The notes under the pieces are model-generated. The model saw nothing but the letters and a program-made list of their open reading frames with translations. It had not been told where the DNA came from and did no database searches. Below are positions 1-9,191 of a stretch of DNA of 64,000 nt, piece by piece. How positions within the stretch are numbered: the stretch's first letter is position 1; each line of letters opens with the position of its first letter. Both the position numbers and the translations under genes were made by a program. The stretch is from Ceratopteris richardii (lineage: Eukaryota > Streptophyta > Polypodiopsida > Polypodiales > Pteridaceae): assembly GCA_020310875.1 (NCBI GenBank), contig CM035408.1:148854907-148918906 (forward strand), in the 5' to 3' direction.

Positions 1-515
1 TTGGGTTGTTTTATCCCAAGGGGGGATCACTACCGCAAGATTTGCATGCTTTTTCTGACTCAGATTGGGCTAGTTGCTATGACACTCGTGTGTCCACTAG
101 TGGTTTTTGCTTCATGCTTGGTAGCTCATGTATATCTTGGTTGAGCAAGAAGCAGCCTACTATGGCCACTTCCATTTGTGAGGCTGAGTATAGGGCAGCT
201 TTCACAACGACTGTTGAGTGTGTGTGGCTCAGACGCCTTATGGCTGATTTGGGTGTTGGTCAGTCTTCTACCACCACCATCTTCACTTATAGTTAGAGCG
301 CATTGGCAGTTGCGAGGAACCCTGTGTTCCATGCTTGCACTAAGCACATTGAGGTTCATTATCACTATGTCAGGGAGAGGTTCTCTGCTAGGGAGATCAG
401 CTTGGCATATGTGCCCACGCAGGAGAACATTGCAGACCTTTTCACGAAGGCTCTGCCTAGGGCGAAGTTTGAAGCTTTCCGCAAAGCTTTGGGCTTACTT
501 CCTTTTGTGGAGTGA
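1..515 (+). pseudogene. pol: Copia pol 3' end (RNase H)
   Basis: C-terminal RNase H part of a Copia polyprotein whose body lies left of the window. One frame runs from position 6 to the stop at 513-515. The motifs DSDWA, EAEYRA, TKHIEVHYHY and YVPTQENIADLFTKAL are the usual Copia RNase H landmarks, and the ORF ends just before the polypurine tract as in intact elements. It is broken by an in-frame TAG at 294-296, where the family normally has Gln of the CDNQSA motif; the Asp of that motif is also lost, so the enzyme would be dead. The stop fits a CAG-to-TAG change. Confidence 0.9.
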
Positions 516-577
516 TTTCCACATAGCTTGACTTCCTTATACATGAGTGCCAGCTCCTTGTTCACCACATCACTCCC

Positions 578-587
578 AGGGGGGATT
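578..587 (+). other. Polypurine tract
   Basis: A purine-rich run (AGGGGGGATT) ends exactly where the LTR begins at 588. It is the expected plus-strand primer site and fixes the plus orientation of this Copia element. Confidence 0.8.
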
Positions 588-818
588 TGTTGATATATTT
601 AGGTAGTGATGTGTGTGAACACACTAGCACCGCCGGGGCACTTTTTTCCCTCTTTAGGAGGTTTTTTTCCCTCGGCTTGTATATACGCCTATTGCCCTAA
701 TGGGCTACTTATCTTTGTACATTCTCTAGTAATACATTCACTATTGTGTGTTTGTGCTCCAAGCTTCTTCTTCTTCCTTGTGTTGTTCGCGTGCTTCCGC
801 AGACATCTATCTCCAACA
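588..818 (+). mobile_element. Copia 3' LTR (231 bp)
   Basis: Starts TGTTGATATA right after the polypurine tract and ends CTCCAACA, giving short TGTTG/CAACA inverted ends. A TATA-like TGTATATACG and pyrimidine-rich TTTTTTCCCTC repeats lie inside. Right of it, sequence from about 820 matches Ty3 A2 and A3 (20327, 45146) without a break, so this Copia was inserted into A1. The left target duplication lies outside the window. A marginal ORF over the LTR is not coding. Confidence 0.85.
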
Positions 819-820
819 AC

Positions 821-1372
821 ACTTACAAACATAAGAAAGTTGATAGAGCAAATACTAAGCACGAGCTAGACAATGATTGGTTTGAGGTAGTCATTAATTC
901 TCCCTTACAATTATCCTTGGATCAGTTATTATCTTTGTTGCCAGCTTTTGAAGAAAAATTGTTGAAGAAGTTGGTTGGGCAACAATCAGAGCCAGCAGAC
1001 AGGTCTACAATTTCAACGTCAGCCAATAATATTGATCCAGCTGATGTGGATTTTGTAGTACTAAAAATTCAAGCACAATATAAGAAGAGAAGTTTTGATG
1101 AAATTTTGTTGGACGATGGTTCAGGGGTGAATATATTACCCAAATATATCTTTAAAGAATTGGGGAATGGGGCTTTAGCTCTAGTACCTTTTTACGTTAA
1201 GATAGTAGATTAGACAAGAGTTCAATCTTTGGGAATTCTAAAACAGCAACAAATATTCATTGCAAGAATGTCATTTATGGTCAATTTTGTGGTAATTCAA
1301 ATGTTTGAATCTACCTACCAGTATGAGATGTTGCTAGGTAGACCTTGGTTCAAGTTGGCCAAGGTAAAGTAA
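821..1372 (+). pseudogene. Ty3-A1 gag end and aspartic protease
   Basis: The protease active-site region reads LLDDGSGVNILP, with the Asp codons near 1112-1117, followed about 70 residues later by the flap-distal motif EMLLGRPWF. The family usually has DSG or DGG, so DDG is a variant. In-frame stops at 1211-1213 (TAG) and 1370-1372 (TAA) both sit where Gln is expected. Both recur in A2 and A3. One frame otherwise continues into the linker and RT. Confidence 0.75.
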
Positions 1373-1840
1373 GATTGGGGTTTGAATGTAGTGGTTATCA
1401 CAAAGGGGAAAAAGGAAGTCACAATACCAATGAAAGGTAGAAGGAATATGTTAGTAAGAGAAAAACCTTTAATGGCCCAAACCATTAGCCTAGTTAAGGA
1501 GATAGAGGATGATGAAGAGGAGGAATTTTTGAAGGCAAATCCAACTCTGGTTTTGGTGTTGGAAGTGGATGTGGAAGGAGTACTATGTAAAGGAGAGGAA
1601 GTGTTCGAAAATAGGTGTGAGCCAGTGGTAGGTGACAAAATTGAAGGAACCAAGCTCAAACAGTTATTCGAGAAAAATCTGGAAATTCCAACTCAGTAGA
1701 AATTCGATCAGGAAGAAAAGGAGGTAATAAATTTGGTTGAGAGGATATATGATCAAAAGTATCCAAGGTCTGGTAGAGTGAAGGAAGATAAACTTCAGGA
1801 AATTATTTTAGGGACTGATGCTAAACCAAAAATGGTGAGA
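1373..1840 (+). pseudogene. Ty3-A1 acidic linker between protease and RT
   Basis: In the same frame as the protease. It encodes an acidic stretch (EIEDDEEEEF) followed by a charged segment, as commonly lies between PR and RT in plant Ty3 polyproteins. TAG at 1697-1699 replaces a Gln and is shared by A3. The codon at 1661-1663 is still CAG here but TAA in A2 and CAA in A3. Confidence 0.65.
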
Positions 1841-2737
1841 TTAAGCAAGGAATTGGAAGGTCAATTTTTAGAAGATCTAATTTGTTTGTTGAAGGAATAT
1901 ATTGATGTATTTGCTTGGGATTATTTGCAAGTAAAAGGTATAGATCTAGAACTACATCAACCTTGCATTAATTTGAAAACAGATCTTGTTTGGGTGGTGA
2001 AACAATGGTATCACATGAATCTGAATTTCGCAAAATAGGTTAAATAGGAAATTGATAAGTTATTGGCTTTTGGATTCATTAAACCGATAAAACAAGTAAT
2101 GTGGTTATCTCCCATTATTGTTGTTCCAAAAAAGAATGGGAAATTGTAGATTTGTGTGGATTATAGAAAATTGAATGCTACCACAATCATAGATCCTTTT
2201 CCAATTCCATTTTGTGATGCGGTTTTAGGTGCAGTAGCTAGACATGAAATGTATAGCTTTCTAGATGGCTTTTTCAACTATAATCAGATTAGTGTTGCTG
2301 AAGAGGATCAACATCACACAACATTTATTACAGAAATTGGGGCATATGTGTTTACAGTTATGAGCTTTGGATTGAAAAATGGACTACCTTCATTCAATTA
2401 TGTCGCACATAAAGTTTCTGAGCCCTATTTACATGACTTTATCCAAGTATTTGTTGATGATGTTTCAATATTTGAAAAGAAGGTGCAACACTTGCTACAT
2501 TTGAGGTCCTTTTTTGATAGATGTAGAAAATTCAAAATGGTGTTGAATCCGTTTAAGAGTGTCATTGTAGTAAGAAGTGGTATCTTGTTGGGTCATGTCA
2601 GTTCAAGTGAGGGAATGGCTATTGATATCAAGAGAATTGAGCCTATTAGGACAACAAAAGCTCCAACTGATGTAAAGGAAGTAATGAGGCTTGTAGGTCA
2701 TATTAAATGGCATGCTAGAATATCTCATTACCTTTGA
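1841..2737 (+). pseudogene. pol: Ty3-A1 reverse transcriptase
   Basis: RT with VDVFAWDY, FGFIKP, LSPIIVVPKKNGK, ICVDYRKLN, DPFPIPFCD and the catalytic box FVDD at 2450-2461, then LGHV. The box has Phe in place of Tyr, as in A2 and A3. In-frame TAG codons at 2036, 2045 and 2147 lie at Gln positions. A deletion near 2719, compared with A2, shifts the frame and leads to the TGA at 2735-2737. Confidence 0.85.
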
Positions 2738-3240
2738 CACATTCAACTAAGAAAGATGTTCCCTTTGTATGGGCTAAAACTCAATAGAAAGCTTTCCAGT
2801 TACTAAAAAGGATGGTTTCAGTAGCACTGATTTTGCAGCCTCCGGATTGGTCTTTACCTTTTCACATATTTTGTAGATGCATCGGATGTAGCAGTAGGAG
2901 CAGTGTTGATGTAGCAAAAAGAGAAGGGATTCTATAGAACAATTTATTATGCTAGCAGAGTGTTGTGTTCAACTAAAAGGAACTATGCAGTTACTAAATG
3001 AGAGGTGTTGGCAATGGTATATGATTTGAATAAGTTCAGGCATTATTTGTTGGGTAATAAAGTGGTTTTTCATGTAGACCACTAGGCGTTGGTATATCTT
3101 ATTAAGAAGCCTCTGTTTATAGGATGATTGGCAAGATGGATGCTCTTACTTTAGGAATTTGATTTTGTGATTGTTCATACTCCAGGAAAAGAGCATGCCA
3201 TGACTGATTATTTCAGTAGATTAGAAACAAGAGAAGCACT
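2738..3240 (+). pseudogene. Ty3-A1 RNase H
   Basis: In shifting frames the conserved pieces appear: a VDASDVAVGAV-type segment (about 2872, frame-shifted), EVLAMVYDLNKFRHYLL, VVFHVDH, ALVYLI and DFVIVHTPGKEHAMTDYFSRL. TAG interrupts DH-ALVYLI and the LLL-EFDF segment at Gln positions, and TGA replaces an Arg before EVLAM. The ATGAC into which the LARD inserted in A2 and A3 lies at the end of this domain and is intact here. Confidence 0.75.
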
Positions 3241-3373
3241 AATTGGAGTGAATGATGAGTTACCAGATGCAAAATTATTTAATTCTCAGATTGCTAACTC
3301 TGATTCTTGGTATGATCACTTGTTAGCATTTGTAAGAGATGGAGTATTGCCTCAAACGTTTACACCTGATTAG

Positions 3374-4290
3374 AGAAAGAAATTTGCTCAAGGAAGTAGG
3401 CCATATTTGGTGATAGTAGGTGCACTATATAAAAAATGTGTGGATTAGGTTATTCTACGATGTGAGCTAGATTTTGAGCAACTAGCTGTGTTGCAGGAAG
3501 CCCATCAAGGAGTAGTAGGAGGACGTTTATCAGGGAACATTACAGGTAAGAAGATTCTACATACTGGATTATGGTGGCCTATAGTACTAAAGGATTCTCA
3601 TGAGTTTTCCAAAAGGTGTGTCATTTTTCAAAAAACAAGTCAACCAAATAATTTGGATAGAACGGTTGATCACCCAGTTTTACCATTAAACCCATTTCAA
3701 AAATGGGGGATGGATTTTGTTGGCCCAATTAAGCCAATTATTCAACATAGAAATCAGTATATTTTAATATCAATTGATTATTGTACAAAGTGGATGGAAG
3801 CAATTGCACTCAAAGATAATAAGGCGGCTAGTGTAGCAAAGTTTCTCTATCATAACATCATGACCACGTTCAGATGTCCAGTAGAATTGGTGAGTGATAG
3901 AGGAACTCATTTTCTTAATGAAGTCATTTCGGAGTTAACAAGGGCGCATCTAACTATGCACAAAAAATCTATAGCATATCATCCACAGGACAATGGTCAG
4001 GTAGAAAGCACTAATAAAACTTTATTAAGGATTCCCAAAAAATTAGTTCATGATAATTAGAAAAATTGGGATTTGCTCCTTGAATCAACGTTATGGTCAT
4101 TCAGAATAGCTTTTAAGGTAACAACTAGAATGCTTCCATTCATATTAGTGTATGGGTTAGAAGCTATGGTCCCAATGGAGTTTGTGGTCCCAAGTTTGCA
4201 TGTAACAGCAGAAAAGATGTCTCCGGAAATAGCTGTCAAGCATAGAAGTAAGTACCTTCTACAATTGGAGACCACCAAAGCAATGAGGGT
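3374..4290 (+). pseudogene. Ty3-A1 integrase
   Basis: The longest open piece is 3488-4060. The zinc-binding N-terminus is degraded: the first His (QEAH) and first Cys remain, but the second His is Arg and the second Cys is Phe. The core keeps the DDE triad: Asp in WGMDFVGP, Asp in VSDRGTHF and Glu in QVESTNKT. TAG stops at 3371-3373 and 4058-4060 are shared with A2 and A3. About 370 bp found in A3 (roughly 55195-55560) are deleted near 4270, removing the integrase C-terminus. Confidence 0.85.
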
Positions 4291-4752
4291 TACTTATCTG
4301 CATTTTTCTTCGTTGTGACATTTTTTCTCGATTGTTCTTGGTCGAAGGTTACTCTAAGTGGTTTATCAATATGTCAATGGACTCCATGTGAAGATCCGAG
4401 GGTTACAGTGTTGTCAATCAGATCTTAAATAGTCGGATTTCTGCTACATCAGGATAAATAGTTGGATCATGGTTGGTCAGACTTTGCTCGATTGGAAGTA
4501 ATGGAATCGAATTCTAGTGAGTAATGAAAGATCAGCAAAAAAATTATTTTAAATTACAACATTGGAGCACAGGCTAAAGTTCAATTCTTATGCAAATTTC
4601 ATCTCCGACTATCTAAATCATGGTTAACTTGGGTAAGGCATGTTAGTAGTCTAGTCATACGTACAAGATCTATCGTGCAAGTGCATTTTTGTTTGATTTG
4701 TGTAGTTGAAGAGTGCCTCGCTATGCTTAAAAGTAAAAGAGCACTTATGTGA
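4277..4752 (+). pseudogene. 3' accessory region of Ty3-A1
   Basis: Corresponds to 55563-56040 of A3, where two overlapping ORFs are open. Here the first is interrupted by TAA and TAG around 4427-4460, and an extra A near 4541 shifts the second. The overlapping TAATG stop-start of A3 is retained near 4527. No known domain is recognised. Confidence 0.5.
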
Positions 4753-4830
4753 CTTTTCCTATGCGTGATCGGTGAGTATGAGAGCACGAGGAGTGCAAAT
4801 GGCAATGACGTGAATGCTGTTATCAAGATC

Positions 4831-5105
4831 TTAACTCACATGCACATAGAGGTTATGAATGCTGAAAACACACAGAGAAAATAGATATGCAAGGAAAGGA
4901 GATAGAATGCAGTATTGGGTGCAATCTCCCCCCATGCACTCTGTTTCGATAGTCTATAGAGTGCACGTATTTATAGGATTTTTTTGATTATGTCGAAATA
5001 GTGGTTACATGAGAGCGACTTCGAAAAGCATGCATGAAAGTAAAAGTTGGTCTCATTTTTACAGAGCCTTTGCTTTTAATAACACAAATTACAGTCTACA
5101 ACGAC
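4831..5105. repeat. About 275-bp indel specific to A1
   Basis: Homology to A3 is continuous before about 4830 and after about 5105 (compare 56100-56140), but this stretch is absent from A3. On the minus strand it holds a TATA-like CCTATAAATACG and a G-rich run (TGGGGGGAGAT), so it may be a small LTR or TRIM remnant. No clear target duplication or terminal repeat was found. Confidence 0.45.
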
Positions 5106-5210
5106 CCTTATTGTCACCACTACTTTACTAATTGTTTCTTAAAATGGAACCCTCTATGTGGGTTTATTTACAAACTATAAATTATAAAGCGGATTACTCA
5201 TAGTGTTCTC

Positions 5211-5888
5211 ACTCATTTACCAATATTGATGGATCTATCTAGAATCCATCTACATGATAGTAAATGCTACAGATCTATCCATCTCTAAATACCAATAGAC
5301 AGTAAATGCTAATAGACACATACTAAATCCTAATAATGTTATGCTATAGATCTAAAACTATCTCTACATTTATTGATATGTCTAGCAGAATTTGTAAGAT
5401 CATGCGTTCTCCTTCCATATACAGACTTTGTCACACCGCAGCCTCACCCAAGTCCCATAAGAATCATCCCCCATTCTTCTTCAACTTATGCATGACACAA
5501 TATCTTATTTACTCTACGCAAGCTTACATATTCTTAATGCATCAAACACAATATCTTACTTAACAGATTCTTAATGCAATCAGATCCTCTTCATTTGGCA
5601 CGATTGGCTTATCCACCTGATTTATTCCTCAAGGCACGGATGCAATACTTGAATTGTCCGCCGATAATACACTATCTATCACATCTCTTCAATCACTTGT
5701 CTTTCACATGAGTTTACAAGAGCCTTAATGATTGGCGGAAGACTCAGTTCGCTTTTGTCATTTCCTTCTACATCATATATCATTGTAAGCGCTGGTTTGG
5801 ATCCATGGTACGATAACGATTCTCATGTCTTGTTAGAGACAAGCTCTCCTGTATCTATACTGATTTTATAACACAAAAAATATCAACA
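5211..5888 (+). mobile_element. Copia B1 5' region (LTR plus leader)
   Basis: Matches 60990-61730 in front of Copia B4, so it is the shared 5' region upstream of gag. The 5' boundary is taken where the two copies start to match. The likely LTR end is ATATCAACA at 5880-5888, but no convincing primer-binding site follows and the exact LTR limits are unresolved. Between 5199 and 5210 a few bases resemble an internal piece of B gag, so the left junction is rearranged. Confidence 0.55.
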
Positions 5889-6026
5889 AGTAATCTTAGG
5901 TGCGTGAGAGAGTGAGGAAGCACGAATAGAACTACACTACAAGTGTCAAGAAGGACATCGATGCAACAAGAGACACGATGCCCCAAAGAGCTCTCTATGG
6001 ATAGATGATGAACCAAAAGAGAGAAG

Positions 6027-6978
6027 ATGTCAAGTGTTGCATCATCATCTACGAATGGGAATCAAGGTGGTTCATCAATAGGAGTAGGTGACACACAAGT
6101 AGGAGTAGCAATGATGTCGGTCATCCCAGCATTGCAAATATGACCACCAGCCTTCACGAAAGCTAAAATTGATGGTACAAGTTACACCCTGTGGAAGTTC
6201 AAAATTACTTCTATCCTTGATTCATATGAGCTTCTTGAGATTGTTCTTGGGACTCATCATGAGCCCCAAGAAACACCTGATCCAAATAATCTTGGTCGAA
6301 TGATTCCTCCTCATGTTGATCTTCTACGTGCTTGGAAACGTAGAAACACAGATGCACTCTACGCTCTAGTTACAAGTACTACTCATAGTGTTATCACTCT
6401 CATTCAGCATACTACCAAGGCTTGTGAAGCATGGAACATATTGAGAAATCAATATGAAACTTGTAATCAGACACGGATTCATAACTTGGAGAATCAACTG
6501 CAGCAGAAAGGTTTGTTGATGGGAGATTGTTGAGGTGTTTATCACTCGCATACAGAATCTACGGGATCGAATGCCAGGAGCAGTTGTACAAAAGTTAACC
6601 GAGGAGCTAGCTCGGCATTGTCTTCAAATCTATCCACCAAAGTTTGATGGTCTAGTAATTGCTCTCAATACTCAAATTAGACCTCAGCCACTAACATTTG
6701 AAGAATTCAGTGCCTTACTCATGGAGGAGGAGCTCCGGCTCAAGGCAAGGAGGGATGACAACAAAGGAGATGCTCCATTCACAGCAAATGCCAAAGGAGG
6801 CAAAATGGACTCTTCAAAAGATGGAGACAAAAAGAAGAATGACAAAGATAATTTCAAGGGAGAGTGTTATAAGGAGAAGGGACACAAAATCCAAGATTGT
6901 CGCATCAAGAAGGCAGAAGAGAAGAATGGCTCTTTAAAAGGTGGAAAAGGCAAGGGTCTGCCAACACAACAAAAATAG
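6027..6978 (+). pseudogene. gag: Copia B1 gag, first copy
   Basis: Begins MSSVASSS at 6027, with IDGTSYTLWKFK and AWNILRNQYE typical of Copia gag (UBN2-type). In-frame TGA at 6141-6143 is shared with B4 (61976). At 6531-6536 the frame breaks (GAT TGT TGA G) and gag continues one base downstream as EVFITRIQNLRDRMPGA. The zinc knuckle is damaged: a 6-base deletion removes its second Cys. Gag stops with TAG at 6976-6978, and protease follows in the -1 frame. Confidence 0.85.
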
Positions 6979-7074
6979 AGCTTGAGTTATTGGTTACGAT
7001 AGAGGAGGTATTCTCCTCGGCTTAAGATTTAGGGACGGATGACTCATGGGTGTTGGACAGTGGTGCATCTAGTC
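6979..7074 (+). pseudogene. Copia B1 protease start, truncated
   Basis: Encodes the beginning of the protease up to VLDSGASSH and then joins directly to gag sequence at 7075. The join carries a short ACAAG microhomology, so it marks a tandem duplication junction. Confidence 0.75.
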
Positions 7075-7797
7075 ACAAGCTACACCCTGTGGAAGTTCAA
7101 AATTACTTCTATCCTTGATTCATATGAGCTTCTTGAGACTGTTCTTGGGACTCATCATGAGCCCCAAGAAACACCTGATCCAAATAATCCTGGTCGAATG
7201 ATTCCTCCTCATGTTGATCTTCTACATGCTTGGAAACGTGGAAACACAGATGCACTCTGCATCAATATGAAACTCATAATCAGACACGGATTCATAACTT
7301 GGAGAATCAGCTACAGCAGAAAGGTTTGCTGATGGGAGATTGTTGAGGTGTTTATCACTTGCATACAGAATCTATGGGATCAAATGCCAGGAGCATGTGT
7401 AAAGAAGTCAAGCGAGGAGCTAGCTCGGCATTGTCTTCAAATATATCCACCAAAGTTTGATGGTTTAGTAATTGCTCTCAATACTCAAATTAGGCCTCAG
7501 CCACTAACATTTGAAGAATTCAGTGCCTTACTCATGGAGGAGGAGCTCCGGCTCAAGGCAAGGAGTGATGACAACAAAGGAGATGCTGCATTCATAGCAA
7601 ATGCCAAAGGAGGCAAAGTGAACTCTTCAAAAGATGGAGACAGAAAGAAGAATGACAAAAATAATTTCAAGGGAGAGTATTTCCACTATAAGGAGAAAGG
7701 ACACAGAATCCAAGATTGTCGCATCAAGAAGGCAGAAGAGAAGAATGGCTCTTCAAAAGGTGGAAAGGGAAAGGTTCTACCAACACAACAAAAATAG
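7075..7797 (+). pseudogene. gag: Copia B1 gag, second copy (tandem, deleted)
   Basis: Repeats the gag from SYTLWKFK onward. Compared with the first copy, roughly 90 bp are missing at about 7257 (DALYALV... joined to NQYE-coding sequence). The same TGT TGA G frame break is present at about 7342, then 7348-7797 is open. Both Cys of the first CX2C pair are Tyr (GEYFHYKEKGH), so the knuckle is dead. Gag ends in TAG with protease in the -1 frame, as in the first copy. Confidence 0.8.
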
Positions 7798-8008
7798 AGC
7801 TTGAGTTATATGTTACGATAGACGAGGTATCTCCTCGGCTGAAGATTTAGGAACGGATGACTCATGGGTGTTGGACAGTGGTGCATCTAGTCACATGGTG
7901 AGCATAAAAGACCTTTACAGTTCCTTACAACCTCTAAAGGAACCCATCAGAGTAAAGGTAGGCAACAATGCAAGATGTCCTGTAGAGGGTGAAGGTACAG
8001 TTTCTTTC
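7798..8008 (+). pseudogene. Copia B1 protease fragment
   Basis: Contains DSWVLDSGASSHMVS, the DSG active site of Copia protease, and continues through KVGNNARC to GEGTVSF. Homology with B2 and B4 ends at 8008, where unrelated sequence begins; the rest of pol is absent. Confidence 0.8.
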
Positions 8009-8009
8009 C

Positions 8010-8429
8010 AATAGCAGAGAAGATAATAGTGTTGGCCTACAAGCAAGGAAGAGACAGAGCAGTCAAGTACAATCTGGCATAGAAGAGGCCCAATCATTTT
8101 TTTTCATAACTTATTTCCATTAAAAGTGATTCTCATCACTACACATACATTGTAAATCTCGTTCTTGATAGAGTAGACTCCATTTTGTCCAAGCCAAAGA
8201 GCCCCCAAGCTTGAGGAGGAGTAGAAGTACTTGCATACCAATTTTCATAATTTTTAGACTCTGTTTGAGCCATCAACTAAGCTTGGAACCTAATTTTTAA
8301 CTAGGCCGGACACTAGGTCTGGAGAGGGAAAAAGCTAGTCAAAAAACCATAAAAAGAGCTAGAGAGCTCATTTTTGGGGTAAGCTTGTTAGTGATTTGAG
8401 CTTGTTTAAGAGACTTTTTGAGTAATACA
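8010..8429. other. Unassigned non-coding stretch
   Basis: AT-rich sequence between Copia B1 and a Ty3-type LTR. No conserved domain, LTR end or TIR is recognised. It could be the upstream part of a longer LTR, since TGTTGG occurs near 8031, or an older target element. Confidence 0.3.
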
Positions 8430-8998
8430 TGTTGAGATATCAAGCTCAACATGTGATGATCCAGGATGACACGTACCAGTTTTTCGTTTCTCTGACATGT
8501 ATAGTGATCACGCCGGTATATGTCAGGGATACTTCATTGAGCTTTATTAGATTTATCTACCGAGAGTGATGGCACATTTGTTTCTTGCCAACTCACTCAT
8601 TCGTGGACATTAGGTTTTTCCTTATGTACTGGTCTTTATATATTGCACTGGTTGTATTCTTGTTTTTAGGTCATTCTTGTACATTCATTTTATGTAATAG
8701 AAGAAGAAGAAGAAGAAGATCATTTCCTTGCCTCAATCTGTATGTGTGCTTCTCCTTGAGAGTGAGAGTATGTGTGTGAGCTCTCTTCCTTATCTCCTTC
8801 CTCGTGACAATACAAAGAACTCCATTGTTTCTCTCTTTGTTCTTGCCTTGTGTGCATGTGTGTATGTGTGTGCATGCTTGTGTGCTTCTCACTCATTCAC
8901 TTGTGCAATCACTTGCTCATAGTCTTCATTCTAGTCCTCACGTCTCCATGGATTGACAACTATGAGGTGGTTCTCCTCACGTTGCAAGAGTGACACCA
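8430..8998 (+). mobile_element. Ty3-type 5' LTR (5' limit tentative)
   Basis: The 3' limit is set by the primer-binding site at 9003. The proposed start TGTTGAG at 8430 lies in a perfect 10-bp hairpin (8427-8454). A TATA-like TATATATT lies at about 8637 and an AGA microsatellite at 8699-8719. The last 120 bp (GTGTGCTTCTCACTC through CTCCTCACGTTG) are related to 56530-56650 and 58895-58945, so this family left several LTR pieces in the window. Confidence 0.55.
8699..8719 (+). repeat. AGA trinucleotide microsatellite
   Basis: Seven consecutive AGA units inside the LTR. Simple repeat with no coding meaning. Confidence 0.85.
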
Positions 8999-9002
8999 AA
9001 TT

Positions 9003-9020
9003 TGGCACCGTTGCCGGTGA
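9003..9020 (+). promoter_or_regulatory. Primer-binding site (Asp-type tRNA)
   Basis: TGGCACCGTTGCCGGTGA resembles the TGGCGCCGTTGCCGGGGA site common in plant Ty3 elements, with small changes. It lies four bases after the LTR end and fixes the plus orientation. The element is cut off at 9191 by Copia B2; a CAT-rich leader (9130-9165) lies between and gives a spurious His-rich ORF. Confidence 0.75.
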
Positions 9021-9191
9021 GAGAGCTTCGAGGATGAGCGTGTGATGGTAAGATGTAGAGTTGAGACATTGGAGTCATAGGTAAAATCTGTACTTTTCTT
9101 TATTTTTCATCAATATTTCTTGTTTTTTGCATCGCCATCATCACCATCATCATCCTCACCACCTCCCACCTCCATCTCCACTTTCACCAAA

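Larger units (their letters stand above)
819..5198 (+). mobile_element. Ty3/Gypsy element copy A1 (truncated, decayed)
   Basis: Internal region of a Ty3 element in the order protease, acidic linker, RT, RNase H, integrase, 3' accessory region. It matches A2 (19403-22732 plus 28509-29691) and A3 (44223-47546 plus 54128-56206) along its length. Its 5' side is cut by the Copia LTR ending at 818 and its 3' side ends about 5198, where homology with A3 (56206) stops. Unlike A2 and A3 it has no LARD: the empty site, one ATGAC, lies near 3200. Its LTRs are missing. Confidence 0.85.

Noticed and set aside
821..2150. Reassigned nuclear code with TAG/TAA read as Gln
   Set aside because: TGA also appears at Arg and Trp positions, one codon shows CAG/CAA/TAA states among copies, and frameshifts and deletions mark these copies as dead. 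Methylation decay explains all of it.
6698..6937. Overlapping ORF in Copia gag
   Set aside because: Shadow of the gag frame; no independent conservation is visible.
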